Source: an uncultured Porphyromonadaceae bacterium (lineage in GTDB: Bacteria; Bacteroidota; Bacteroidia; Bacteroidales; Muribaculaceae). Taken from it: a stretch of DNA of 64,000 bases. The notes below the pieces were generated by a model. It saw only the letters and a list, made by a program, of their open reading frames with translations, searched no databases and had not been told where the DNA came from. The stretch covers positions 29,227 through 93,226 of the forward strand of contig CAMWNI010000006.1 in assembly GCA_947175545.1 (NCBI GenBank). Direction: 5' to 3'. Both the position numbers and the translations under genes were made by a program. Positions 27,110 through 36,223 of this stretch are shown here, in pieces; the first letter of the stretch is position 1; every line of letters begins with the position of its first letter.

Positions 27110-28939
27110 ATGAAAATTCGACAATTCATTTCATTTTGCGCCCTAATATTTGTAGTGGCAGTCGGAGCGGCCCAGACCTCGGTGGAGGTATCGCTGCCGC
27201 GGAATGTTGCTGCGGGCGACCGTTTCAGCCTGACTGTAACGGTCAATAATCCTGAGGGCAGGGTCGCGGACATTGCAGCGCCGACTCTGAGCGGATGTAC
27301 GTTTCTTGGCGGACCCGGCGTCAGCACAAGTTCGTATACGAGCATTATCAACGGCCGAATGCAGTCGTCGAAGAGTACGGGCTACACGTTTACTTATCAG
27401 GCCGATAAAGAAGGGACGGTTAAGGTTCCTCAGATAGACGTCACGGTTGACGGCAAGAGTTATTCGACGCAGCCGGGCCAGTTTACGGTCATGGCCGCAT
27501 CACAGTCGCGCCAGCGTCAGGGCGGGTGGGGATCGCCGTCTCCGTCGCGTCCGAGTCAGGGCGGCGGGACGTCGACATCGTCGGACTTTCAGGTTGGAGC
27601 CAATGACCTGTTTATGCGAGTTGCGCTATCGGCCAATAATGTTTATGAGCAGCAGGCCGTTGAGTGTTCAATCAAGCTATACAGCATTAACGGGCAGGTT
27701 AACTCGCTGGCAGCGGCATCGATTCCGGCGTTTGACGGTTGTCTGATCGAAGTAATCGGCACGCCGTCGACAATTGACTGGCATTCAGAGACGGTCAACG
27801 GCAAGGATTACTATGCGGCAACGATTTACAGAGCATTGCTTTATCCGCAGCGGTCTGGCGACATTACGCTGAGCGGCGGAGAGTATAACGTCCGTGTTTA
27901 TCGGCAGATGCTTGTTCAGGATTTCTTTGCGGCGCGCCCGGTCATGCAGGAGAAAGACCTGACGATTAAGCCACATTCGACGGTTCTGCACGTCAGGGCC
28001 CTTCCGGAGCCTCGTCCGGCCGGTTTTTCGGGAGCGGTCGGTAGTTTCAAGGCGTCGGCTCGCCTGGTCGGGAACACTTTTAAGACGAATGAGGCATCGT
28101 CGATGATTTATACGATCGAGGGAACCGGCAACATTAAGTTTCTGACGGAGCCTGCCATGGATTTTCCGTCGGAGTTTGAGGTCTATGACCCGCATGTGGA
28201 GACGCAAGCGCGCGTGAGCGGTCACAACATGACCGGAACGCAGACGATTGAGTACACGTTTGTGCCTCAGAGCGTCGGGGCGTTCACCATCGGTTCACAT
28301 GACTTTGTTTATTTTAATCCGTCGAAGGGCGAGTATGTGACCGAGAAGGTCGACGGGTTTGAAATCAAAGTAGAGAAGGGTACCGATGTTAGCCATGCGG
28401 CAGTTTCGTCTAAGTCAGACATTCAGGCGAAGAACACTGATATCCATCATATCAAGCCGGGGGCGGACAGACCGTCGGCCAAGCCGGTTTATGTTGCGGC
28501 GCAGGCGGTTTATTGGGCCGTTTATCCGTTGCTGATGGTCCTGGTGGCCATAGGGCTTTGGTTTGCGCTTAAGCGCAGGGGCGCAGACGTCAGGGAGCGT
28601 AGACTTAACCGCGCGGGCAAGGTTGCGCGCAAGCGACTTGCCGGAGCCGGGAAGTTTTTGCGTTCCAATCAGTTCGAGCAGTTCTATGCGGAGCTTCTCC
28701 GTGCGATGCAGACTTATCTGGGCGATAAGTTCATGATTCCGGCTTCGCAGATGAACCGCGAGAAGATCGTCGGTGCGCTCGGCGAACATGGCGCGTCGGA
28801 AGAGACGGTCGGCGAGGTAATCAGGATTATTGACGAATGTGAGATGGCGCGCTATACGCCCAATCTGACGTCGGAGAATGCTGACAAGATATTCGAATCG
28901 GCCCGTAGTTGCATTAATAATATCGAGAACTTAAAATGA
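27110..28939 (+). CDS. batD: BatD, large periplasmic aerotolerance protein
   Basis: This 609-residue protein has a signal peptide (about 1-22, FVVAVGAAQ), repeated beta-sandwich domains resembling CARDB/oxygen-tolerance modules (TSVEVSLPRNVAAGDRFSLTVTVNN and later GTGNIKFLTEPAMDFP), and a Gly/Ser/Gln-rich loop near 140-160. A transmembrane helix (about 465-487) precedes a cytoplasmic helical end with QFYAELLRAMQTYLGDKF. This is the BatD layout. It begins 34 bases after batB-batC and overlaps batE by four bases. Confidence 0.9.
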   Translation: MKIRQFISFCALIFVVAVGAAQTSVEVSLPRNVAAGDRFSLTVTVNNPEGRVADIAAPTLSGCTFLGGPGVSTSSYTSIINGRMQSSKSTGYTFTYQADKEGTVKVPQIDVTVDGKSYSTQPGQFTVMAASQSRQRQGGWGSPSPSRPSQGGGTSTSSDFQVGANDLFMRVALSANNVYEQQAVECSIKLYSINGQVNSLAAASIPAFDGCLIEVIGTPSTIDWHSETVNGKDYYAATIYRALLYPQRSGDITLSGGEYNVRVYRQMLVQDFFAARPVMQEKDLTIKPHSTVLHVRALPEPRPAGFSGAVGSFKASARLVGNTFKTNEASSMIYTIEGTGNIKFLTEPAMDFPSEFEVYDPHVETQARVSGHNMTGTQTIEYTFVPQSVGAFTIGSHDFVYFNPSKGEYVTEKVDGFEIKVEKGTDVSHAAVSSKSDIQAKNTDIHHIKPGADRPSAKPVYVAAQAVYWAVYPLLMVLVAIGLWFALKRRGADVRERRLNRAGKVARKRLAGAGKFLRSNQFEQFYAELLRAMQTYLGDKFMIPASQMNREKIVGALGEHGASEETVGEVIRIIDECEMARYTPNLTSENADKIFESARSCINNIENLK

Positions 28940-29706
28940 AGAAGTTAGCAATCATATTTTTTCTGATGCTCGGAGCTGCGACGGGCGCCCGGGGATCAGT
29001 TGCGGAGGCGGACTCAGCCTATATGCACGATGATTTTCTGAATGCGGCCGCACTCTATCAGGAGGCAATTGACTCGCTTGGACCGTCGGTTGAGCGTTAT
29101 TATAACCTCGGGAATGCGTATTATCGCGCGGGCCTTAACGGTATGGCTATTGTCAGCTATGAGCGCGCCTTGAGGCTTGACCCGTCGAATTCGGACGTCA
29201 GGGATAATCTTGAGTTTGTCAATTCGCGGATTACGGACCGCATTGCTGACAGCAACTCGCTTTTCGGCAGCGCAGCTGACAGTGTTGCACGCGTAATGCA
29301 TCCGAATGTGTGGGCATGGATTGCCTTGGGATGCTTCGTGCTTGCCCTTGGCGGAGTTTGTGTCTACTTCCTGGTTGACGGAGTCGTGATGCGTAAAATC
29401 GGTTTTTTCGGCAGCGGAGTGCTGCTGATTCTCTGCGTCGTTTCGAATATGCTTGCCCGGCGAGGCACGCGAGCTGCGTCGGCCTCGGATGAGGCTGTGG
29501 TTGTCAGTCCGTCGGTAATACTGTCGACTACACCGCGGCAGCCCAAGGACCGTACTGAGGAGGCTATGCTTCTTCACGAGGGGACGAAGCTAAAGATTCT
29601 GGATTCGATTCCCGGCACGGGCGGCAAGGACCGGATGTGGTATGACGTTAAGGTTGACAACTCGCATCGCGCCTGGGTATCGTCGGAGGCAGTTGAAATT
29701 ATTTAA
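28936..29706 (+). CDS. batE: BatE, TPR and SH3-like aerotolerance protein
   Basis: This 256-residue protein has a signal peptide (about 1-20), TPR units (about 25-100, including VERYYNLGNAYYRAGLNGMAIVSYERAL), two transmembrane helices (about 125-147 and 153-172) and a C-terminal bacterial SH3-like domain (about 185-256, GTKLKILDSIPG and HRAWVSSEAVEII). This is the standard BatE order. It is the last gene of the operon and is followed by a strong palindromic terminator. Confidence 0.9.
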   Translation: MKKLAIIFFLMLGAATGARGSVAEADSAYMHDDFLNAAALYQEAIDSLGPSVERYYNLGNAYYRAGLNGMAIVSYERALRLDPSNSDVRDNLEFVNSRITDRIADSNSLFGSAADSVARVMHPNVWAWIALGCFVLALGGVCVYFLVDGVVMRKIGFFGSGVLLILCVVSNMLARRGTRAASASDEAVVVSPSVILSTTPRQPKDRTEEAMLLHEGTKLKILDSIPGTGGKDRMWYDVKVDNSHRAWVSSEAVEII

Positions 29707-29729
29707 ATAACTGAATGATAAGATAAAAT

Positions 29730-29760
29730 AAAAAGCATGTTATATAACATGCTTTTTATT
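29730..29760 (+). terminator. Terminator of the bat operon
   Basis: A perfect 14-base inverted repeat with no loop spacer (29730-29743 with 29744-29757, AAAAAGCATGTTAT and its complement) ends in a T-run. AT-rich but symmetrical, it lies 23 bases after the batE stop. Confidence 0.75.
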
Positions 29761-29791
29761 TTTGTATGGCGGGAAAAATTTTCTAACTTTA
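29761..29791 (+). promoter_or_regulatory. Promoter of the small HTH-like gene
   Basis: TTTG (29761-29764) and TAACTTTA (29784-29791) are separated by 19 bases; the last base of the -7 element deviates from consensus. The ATG is 45 bases downstream. Confidence 0.6.
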
Positions 29792-29836
29792 CGACAACAA
29801 AACGATAATTAACCCTCTAAAAAATTTAGTAGTACC

Positions 29837-30091
29837 ATGAGCAAGACAATTTCCTTCAACGAACTTCGCCAACTGAAAGATTCGCTGCCTGACGGTTCCA
29901 TGCACCGCATTGCCGATAAGTTGAACATTACAGTGCAGACTGTCCGCAATTACTTCGGCGGAAGCAATTATGAATATGGTAAGAATCAGGGCGTTCATAT
30001 TGAGCCGGGTCCTAACGGCGGTATTGTAGTTTTGGACGACACGACGATTTATGATATGGCCCTCGAGATTCTCGCCGAGGAGAAGAAATAA
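29837..30091 (+). CDS. Conserved small protein with HTH-like N-terminus
   Basis: This 84-residue protein, MSKTISFNELRQLKDSLPDG onward, has a probable helix-turn-helix at RIADKLNITVQTVRNYFGG (about 25-43), then HIEPGPNGGIVVLDDTTIYDMALEILAEEKK, a beta hairpin and helix. I recall near-identical small proteins across Bacteroidales, generally annotated as hypothetical or DNA-binding. It has its own promoter and follows the bat terminator, so it is not part of the bat operon. Abundance and nucleoid or regulatory function are guesses. Confidence 0.75.
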   Translation: MSKTISFNELRQLKDSLPDGSMHRIADKLNITVQTVRNYFGGSNYEYGKNQGVHIEPGPNGGIVVLDDTTIYDMALEILAEEKK

Positions 30092-30158
30092 TCAGAAATT
30101 TGTCCATACTCATTCTTCTCTCTCTTTTTTATTTCTCCTTTTTGTTATAACTGATTTT

Positions 30159-31298
30159 ATGGAAGACGGACGGCTAATAACTGTGGCAATTCACACTTTT
30201 GACAAGGCAATGGCCTTGAAGACTCTTCTGGAACATGAGGGAGTCGAGGTTGTTTTGCAGAATGTCAATCTGTCGGACCCGGTTGTGTCATCCGGAGTTC
30301 GAGTGAGAATTCATGAGAATGATTTGCCTTTGGCTCTTCGGATTATAGAGAATCCGGAGATTTTTGTTATAGAGCCGGACGCGGGTGAGACTGAGTCGAC
30401 CGTTGACGAGGGGCGGATTATTCTGGTGCCGGTTGATTTTTCGGAGCGATCGCTCCACAGCGCCCGAGTTGCCTTCTCAGTGGCTGCGAACAACCGTTCA
30501 ACGAGGGTTGTGTTGCTGCATGCTTATCTTGTTCCGCGGTCGTCATCGATTATGTCGCTGTCGAATTCCCTGACGTTTGATTCGGGTATGATGCAGCCGG
30601 ACAATTCGGCGTCGTCAATTGAGATTGCGCGCGGCGCGCACGAGATGATGGCATCGCTCATTTCGAAGATCAAGGCTGAGATTAAGTCGGGAGCGATTCC
30701 TGGCGCAAAGTTCTCGAGCGTGTTGGTCGAGGGAGTGCCGGAGGAGTGTATTGCGCAGTATATTAAGGGAAACCATGCAGTCAGGCTGATTGTTATGGGG
30801 ACCCGTGCGGCCGAACGCAAGGCTAATGATCTGATGGGGAGCATAACAGCAGAGGTTCTTGACAGTTGCCGGATTCAGGCGCTGACGGTTCCGGAGGGAG
30901 ACGGGACGTTCAATTCGCTGGCTGATGTGAAGACCGTTGCCTTGATCTCGAGCATGGAGCAGGAGGATTTTCTTGCTCTGGACGCCTTGAACCGGCTGAT
31001 GCCCCCGCAGAAGGAGCTTGAGGTGAAGGTTATTTGTTTGCCGAGCCAGAAGTATTTGAGGTCAACGACGGATGCGGCGCGCTCGGCCCTGCGCGAGTAT
31101 TGCCGGATTCATTTTCCGCACTATAAGTTCACGTTGGAGTCAACGGAGAGTCAGATTGAATCAATCGAGCATGAGACTGTTGATTTGATTGTTGTGCCGA
31201 ATCGGAAAAAGAGCATGCTCGTAAGGCTGTTTAATCCGGGGTTGGCCCATCGGATTTTGTTTCATTCAGATATGCCGATGATGGTTGTTCCGGTTTAA
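30159..31298 (+). CDS. Tandem universal stress protein with DUF2007-like N-terminus
   Basis: This protein of 379 residues starts MEDGRLITVAIHTFDKAMAL; a longer frame upstream runs through the previous gene and is rejected. The first 65 residues match the DUF2007 pattern (short-range signal domain, VEVVLQNVNLSDP, LPLALRIIEN). Two UspA-like domains follow (about 86-245 with GRIILVPVDFSERS and VMGTRAAERK, and about 255-379, ending MPMMVVPV). The GxxGx9GS ATP motif is only partial in both. USPs aid survival in stasis and stress; nucleotide binding is uncertain here. It converges with trkH, 22 bases apart. Confidence 0.82.
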   Translation: MEDGRLITVAIHTFDKAMALKTLLEHEGVEVVLQNVNLSDPVVSSGVRVRIHENDLPLALRIIENPEIFVIEPDAGETESTVDEGRIILVPVDFSERSLHSARVAFSVAANNRSTRVVLLHAYLVPRSSSIMSLSNSLTFDSGMMQPDNSASSIEIARGAHEMMASLISKIKAEIKSGAIPGAKFSSVLVEGVPEECIAQYIKGNHAVRLIVMGTRAAERKANDLMGSITAEVLDSCRIQALTVPEGDGTFNSLADVKTVALISSMEQEDFLALDALNRLMPPQKELEVKVICLPSQKYLRSTTDAARSALREYCRIHFPHYKFTLESTESQIESIEHETVDLIVVPNRKKSMLVRLFNPGLAHRILFHSDMPMMVVPV

Positions 31299-31320
31299 GC
31301 CGGACCGGAGCTGCGGGGGA

Positions 31321-32802
31321 TTACGGCTGCCAGAAGGAGCGCGAGAAAAGGATTAGAATGGTGAAGAGTTCCAGGCGGCCGACGAGCATCAGGAATGCGA
31401 GAACATAGTGGGCGCCGGCGTTGAGTTGCACGTAGTTGCATCCGACGGCAGAATCTGTCGTTGCCAGCGAAGCATTGCCGATTGCTGCAAATGCAGAGAC
31501 GAAGGAGTCGGCCAGCGGAGCGCCGCAAAACGTCAGGGTAAGCCCTCCGACAATGATAATTAGTACGTAGAGACAGAGGAAAGCGACGACGTTGTTGATA
31601 CGGTCGGTCGGGACAGTGCGTCCGCTGACACGTACGGCCATGATTGAGTTGGGGCGGAGGGTGCGTTTGACTTCATTGCGCAGGAATTTAAGCAGATAGA
31701 CGACGCGGTCAATTTTTGCACCGCCGGAGGTTGATCCGGCACATCCGCCCATGAATATCAGCAGCAGGCCAATGTAGAGAACGCTCGGCCCCCAGAGTTT
31801 GAAGTCGGAGAGCATGAAGCCGGTCGATGTTACAAGGCTCACAACTTGGAACAGAGGGTCGATTGTGACGGATTGCCATCCGGAGAAGGATCCGTTGAGC
31901 AAGATTCCGATGATGAAAAGGAGAGTTGCGAAGAGAATCACACGGCAATAGGTGATGAATGCTTCGTTGCTCAGAACGGCTTTGTGCTGTCCGGTCGAAG
32001 CGCGATAGATCATAGCAAAATTGACGCCGCCGAGGAACATGAAGAGCGTTATGGTTGCTTTAACGTAGATTGAATTGTAGACGTTGATTCCTTCGGAGGA
32101 GGTTGAGAAACCGCCGGTTGAAAGGGTTGACATGGCATGGCAAGCGGCTTCGAATGCGTTCATGGGGCCGGCCCAGAGGAGCAGAAACAGGGTGAATGTC
32201 AGCAAGACGTAGACCATCCAGAGGCGTCGGGCCGTTGAAGAGATTCTGGGCCTGATTTTGTCGACGGAAATCTTGTTTTGTTCGGCGTTGAACATTTGCA
32301 TGCCACCCGATGAATTCAGCATTGGTACGAGCGCGAGCGTGAAAATGATGATTCCGAGTCCGCCAATCCATTGTGAGAGGCAGCGCCATATGTGTACGGC
32401 GTAGCTCAGATTGTCGGTTGATTCGACAAGAGAGGCGCCTGTTGTCGTGAATCCGCTCATAGCCTCGAAGAATGCGGCGGAGAAGTTGAGATGAGTTGAT
32501 GGCGCAAGCATGTATGGAATCTGTCCGAAGAGGGAGAAGACGATCCAGACGGATGCGGTAAGGAGGACGCTTTCGCGGCGTCCCATGTCGCGTCCGGAGG
32601 GCCTGATGTAGTGATAGGAGAGCCATCCGCAAATGGCAGTCAGGATGGCTGAGAGGCCAAAAGCCTTGAAGGCTCCGGATTCTCCTGCAAAGAGTGCGAC
32701 TAAGGCCGGAACAATCATGAATGCCGCTTCAAAGAGGACGAGTATGCCGAGGGTTCGTCCGACGGCGGCAAAGTTGATTCCGTTTAGGATTTTACGCTTC
32801 AT
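31321..32802 (-). CDS. trkH: TrkH-type potassium uptake channel subunit
   Basis: This 493-residue inner-membrane protein has about ten transmembrane segments and four pore-loop filters, of which SGFTTTGAS, LSTGGFSTS, STGFMLSD and GNASLATTD are visible, as in the TrkH/KtrB superfamily. It takes up K+ under control of the cytoplasmic TrkA protein. Its ATG overlaps the trkA stop by one base, so channel and gating protein are co-translated. It is the last gene of the SPT-dxs-trkAH run. Confidence 0.93.
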   Translation of the reverse strand: MKRKILNGINFAAVGRTLGILVLFEAAFMIVPALVALFAGESGAFKAFGLSAILTAICGWLSYHYIRPSGRDMGRRESVLLTASVWIVFSLFGQIPYMLAPSTHLNFSAAFFEAMSGFTTTGASLVESTDNLSYAVHIWRCLSQWIGGLGIIIFTLALVPMLNSSGGMQMFNAEQNKISVDKIRPRISSTARRLWMVYVLLTFTLFLLLWAGPMNAFEAACHAMSTLSTGGFSTSSEGINVYNSIYVKATITLFMFLGGVNFAMIYRASTGQHKAVLSNEAFITYCRVILFATLLFIIGILLNGSFSGWQSVTIDPLFQVVSLVTSTGFMLSDFKLWGPSVLYIGLLLIFMGGCAGSTSGGAKIDRVVYLLKFLRNEVKRTLRPNSIMAVRVSGRTVPTDRINNVVAFLCLYVLIIIVGGLTLTFCGAPLADSFVSAFAAIGNASLATTDSAVGCNYVQLNAGAHYVLAFLMLVGRLELFTILILFSRSFWQP

Positions 32803-34136
32803 TATTTGAAAAGACGCTCGAATTTATGGATTGCGCCGTTCAGGCAGAAGACAACGACGTGGTCGCCGGCTTCGATTCGCGTGTTGCCGTCCACGAGGCG
32901 GCCTTCGCCGTTGCGAATGAGTCCGGCAATTGTCATGTCGTGGCTCAGGTGGAGGTCCTTGACGGCGGCACGTGTTATTTTCGCTCCGGGTTTTACTTCA
33001 AGTTCGGCGACTTCTGCGTCGGTCAGCGCAAGGCATTTCGAGTTGCCGGCATCCTGGTCGAGCATCAACTGGAAAATCGCACCTGCGGCAAGAAGTTTTT
33101 TGTTAACAATCGTGCCGATATTCAGGGCTTCGGCTTCGCCTATGTACTGTATGCTTTCTACTTCGGCAATTGTTTTGCCGACACCGAGTTCCTTGGCGGT
33201 CAGACATCCGAGGATGTTTGTTTCGGAGCTGTCGCTGAGCGCTACAAATGCGTCCATGTGGGCGATGGATTCTTCAATCAGCAGGTCGTTGTCGCGTGCG
33301 TCGCCGCAAATTACGTTGATTTCGGAGTATTTTTCGGCGAGTTTTTCACATTGACGCCGGTTGGTGTCAATTATTTTCAGCTTATATTTCGGGCCGAGTT
33401 CTTCAACAAGTCTCGATGTGATTCGGCTTGCGCCCATTATCATGACGTTTTTGACCTTTGTCAGCTTTTTGCCGCAGATGCGTCGGAGTTCGTCAACATC
33501 TTCGGGTCGGGTCATGAAGTAAACAATGTCGCCGGCTTTAATTACGGTGTCGCCTCCGGGAATAATCGTGTCGTGACGGCGGCGGATTGCTGATACATGG
33601 AAGCTGTGGCCGCGGCGAGAGAATTCCTTGAGGCTGAGGTTGATGATTTCGGCGTTTTCGCGTAGTTTGACTCCTATCAGGATTAATTCGCCGCCCCACA
33701 TTTCGAACCAGTTTCTCACCCAAGTATGGCGCAAAGCGGTGCAGATTTCTTTTGCGGCATAGTATTCCGGATAGATTACGGCATCAACTCCTCTTTCTTT
33801 AAAGAACTGGCGGTGTTGCTCCATCATGTATTCAAAATTGTCAACGCGGGCAACTGTTCGCTTTGCTCCCATTGATTTTGCGATGATGCAGGCTGTAACG
33901 TTGTCGGTTTCGAAGGGGGTTACGGCGACAAACAGGTCACAGTTTTCCGTGTCGGCATTGCGGAGAGTGGCAAAGGATGTAGGATGTCCTTTGACGGTCA
34001 GCAGGTTATATTTAGCGTCAAGCGGGTCAAGCTTTTCGGCCTCTTTATCGACCAGGACAATGTCCTGTTCTTCTTGAGAGAGCATTGCCGCAAGGTGTGA
34101 ACCGACTTCTCCGGCGCCTACGATTACGATTTTCAT
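32802..34136 (-). CDS. trkA: TrkA, NAD-binding potassium-channel regulator
   Basis: This 444-residue cytoplasmic protein has two RCK repeats, each a Rossmann-type RCK_N plus RCK_C. The first Rossmann motif IVGAGEVGSHLA is intact. The second (IMGASRITSRLVEELG, near residue 230) has lost two of its glycines, so it may bind nucleotide weakly. It gates TrkH. The start overlaps the dxs stop (TGA/ATG sharing one base). Confidence 0.94.
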   Translation of the reverse strand: MKIVIVGAGEVGSHLAAMLSQEEQDIVLVDKEAEKLDPLDAKYNLLTVKGHPTSFATLRNADTENCDLFVAVTPFETDNVTACIIAKSMGAKRTVARVDNFEYMMEQHRQFFKERGVDAVIYPEYYAAKEICTALRHTWVRNWFEMWGGELILIGVKLRENAEIINLSLKEFSRRGHSFHVSAIRRRHDTIIPGGDTVIKAGDIVYFMTRPEDVDELRRICGKKLTKVKNVMIMGASRITSRLVEELGPKYKLKIIDTNRRQCEKLAEKYSEINVICGDARDNDLLIEESIAHMDAFVALSDSSETNILGCLTAKELGVGKTIAEVESIQYIGEAEALNIGTIVNKKLLAAGAIFQLMLDQDAGNSKCLALTDAEVAELEVKPGAKITRAAVKDLHLSHDMTIAGLIRNGEGRLVDGNTRIEAGDHVVVFCLNGAIHKFERLFK

Positions 34137-36034
34137 CAGGAAAGGATTTTTTCGGCCGCAGACGCGATGCTTTCGGGGTCGAGTCCACAGATTCTGTAAA
34201 GCTGGTCAGGTGTTCCCTGGGTGACAAAGGAATCGGTCGGGAGTCCAAGGCGCTCAATGCGAGGAGTTTCATATCCATTGTCGGCAAACCATTCGCTGAC
34301 GGCGCTGCCGAAGCCTCCGGAGCGAATACCGTCCTCGACAGTGATAATCGGCAGGCGTTTTTCGGCGACTTCACGGAGAATATCGGTGTCGAGCGGGTTG
34401 ATGAACACCATGTCGTAGTGGGCAGCGGATATTCCTTTGTTTTTGAGAATTTCGCGAGCGCGGGTGACATTTCCGGCAATAGGACCGACGGAGAGGAATA
34501 CAATCCGGTTGCCGTCAGCAATTTTGCGGCCCTTGCCTATCCGGCATGGAGTCAGAGGGGCGTCGGCCGATGAGCCGGCAGCTGCGCCTCGGGGATAGCG
34601 TATGGCCATCGGGCCGTTAAACTCGGCCGCCGTGGCCATCAGGTGGCGCATCTGTGCGGCACTGGATGGAGCGGCAATGGTGATTCCGGCAATTGAGCGC
34701 AGGTAAGCAATGTCAAGTGCGCCATGATGGGTGGCTCCGTCTTCTCCGACGAGTCCGGCACGGTCAATGCAGAATGTGACCGGAAGACTGTTGAGCGCAA
34801 CGTCATGGAATATATGGTCATAGGCCCGTTGCAGGAATGAGCTGTAAATTGCGACGAAGGGTTTGAATCCCTCCTTGGCAAGACCTCCGGCAAAGGTGAC
34901 GGCATGTCCCTCGGAGATGCCGACGTCAAAGACGCGTTCAGGCATTGCGCTTTGCAGGATGTTCATTGACGTTCCGGAGAGCATTGCAGCGGTGATTCCG
35001 ACTATCCGCGAGTCACGGCGGGCAAGTTCAAGCAGAGAGTTACCGAAGACGTCCTGCCATTTTTCTCCGCCATTGGAGCTGAGGCGTTCGCCGGATTCGG
35101 GGTTGAATTTTCCGGGGGCATGCCAGTTGGCGGGGTCTTGTTCGGCAGGTTCATAACCGGCACCTTTGCGTGTGCGGAGATGGAGTAGCTTGGGGCCTTC
35201 CATGTCTTTGATATCGGCAAGGACGCGTGCAACTTTTTCAACGTCGTTGCCGTCAATCGGGCCGAAGTAACGGATGTTTAGGCCTTCGAATATGTTCTGC
35301 TGGCGGCTCAGTAGCGCCTTAATGCTGTTGTTGAAGCGGGTTACCGGGCCGATGATTGTTTCGTTAATCAATCCCAGCTTGCGCAGGAAATTGTAGGCCC
35401 GATAGCGGATGCGGTTATATCGACGTGAGGTGTTGAGCCTTGAGAGTGAACGGCTTAGTGCGCCGACGTTATGGTCAATGCTCATTTCATTATCGTTGAG
35501 GATAATGAGGACGTCGTTTCGGCTTTGTGCAACGTTGTTCAGTCCTTCGAAGGCGAGTCCGCCGGAGATTGACGCGTCACCGATTACGGCAATGACATGG
35601 CGTTTGGGCGATTCGCCTTTGAGCTGGGAGGCGACGCTCATTCCGAATGCTGCGGAGATAGAGTTTGAGGCGTGGCCGGCGGCGAAGGTGTCAAATTCGC
35701 TCTCAGCAGGGGTCGGGAATCCGCAAAGTCCGCCGAGGGTGCGGTTTGTCGCGAAGCGTTCGCGGCGGCCGGTCAGTAATTTATGTGCATAGGCCTGATG
35801 TCCGACGTCCCAGACAATGCGGTCATAAGGCGTGTTGTAAACATAGTGGAGAGCCACGGTAAGGTCCACTGCGCCCATGCTTGAGGCAAAATGTCCGGGG
35901 TTGCTGCTAAGTTCCCTGATCAGGGTTTCACGCAGCCGACGGCAGACTTCCGGCAGCTGAGACGGGGAGAGCTTGCGGAGATCGTCAGGTGAGTCAATGG
36001 GCCATGCCGGCTGTTTATTTTCGTTGTCCATCAT
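34136..36034 (-). CDS. dxs: 1-deoxy-D-xylulose-5-phosphate synthase
   Basis: DXS makes DXP from pyruvate and glyceraldehyde-3-phosphate, entering the MEP isoprenoid pathway. With the ATG at 36034 it is 632 residues; an ATG three bases later is equally possible, and a further upstream TTG is not favoured. Visible motifs are DVGHQAYAHKLLTGRRERF, the thiamine-diphosphate site GDASISGGLAFEGLNN, catalytic Glu in GISEGHAVTFAGG and DRAGLVGEDGATHHG. The 5' end overlaps a small membrane-protein gene by 20 bases. Confidence 0.96.
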   Translation of the reverse strand: MMDNENKQPAWPIDSPDDLRKLSPSQLPEVCRRLRETLIRELSSNPGHFASSMGAVDLTVALHYVYNTPYDRIVWDVGHQAYAHKLLTGRRERFATNRTLGGLCGFPTPAESEFDTFAAGHASNSISAAFGMSVASQLKGESPKRHVIAVIGDASISGGLAFEGLNNVAQSRNDVLIILNDNEMSIDHNVGALSRSLSRLNTSRRYNRIRYRAYNFLRKLGLINETIIGPVTRFNNSIKALLSRQQNIFEGLNIRYFGPIDGNDVEKVARVLADIKDMEGPKLLHLRTRKGAGYEPAEQDPANWHAPGKFNPESGERLSSNGGEKWQDVFGNSLLELARRDSRIVGITAAMLSGTSMNILQSAMPERVFDVGISEGHAVTFAGGLAKEGFKPFVAIYSSFLQRAYDHIFHDVALNSLPVTFCIDRAGLVGEDGATHHGALDIAYLRSIAGITIAAPSSAAQMRHLMATAAEFNGPMAIRYPRGAAAGSSADAPLTPCRIGKGRKIADGNRIVFLSVGPIAGNVTRAREILKNKGISAAHYDMVFINPLDTDILREVAEKRLPIITVEDGIRSGGFGSAVSEWFADNGYETPRIERLGLPTDSFVTQGTPDQLYRICGLDPESIASAAEKILS

Positions 36035-36212
36035 TGTGTTTGCCAAAGTGTTTTTTATAGAGTGGGACAAACACTACCACCCCCGATGCAAAGATTGCAA
36101 AGAGGGTGAAAATGTCAATGCGTGCGGTTGTAAGAATCAACGCTACCAGGGCGAGCCACAGTAGCGCGATGAACGCAAGGCGAATCAAGATGCCGGTTGG
36201 GACCTTGTTCAC
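36015..36212 (-). CDS. Small two-helix membrane protein, GTG start
   Basis: This protein of 65 residues begins at GTG; no internal methionine exists, and the GTG lies 11 bases after the stop of the upstream SPT-like gene. Two hydrophobic segments (about 9-28, ILIRLAFIALLWLALVALIL, and 33-52) are joined by TARIDI and end in a basic tail KKHFGKHNDGQRK. It overlaps dxs by 20 bases in another frame. I do not recognise the family. Its spacing in the SPT-dxs-trkAH run supports a real gene. Confidence 0.6.
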   Translation of the reverse strand: MNKVPTGILIRLAFIALLWLALVALILTTARIDIFTLFAIFASGVVVFVPLYKKHFGKHNDGQRK

Positions 36213-36223
36213 GACGTGCGAGG

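Noticed and set aside
32826..33593. 255-codon plus-strand frame antisense to trkA
   Set aside because: Shadow frame; the Cys/Phe-rich translation is typical of reversed codons.
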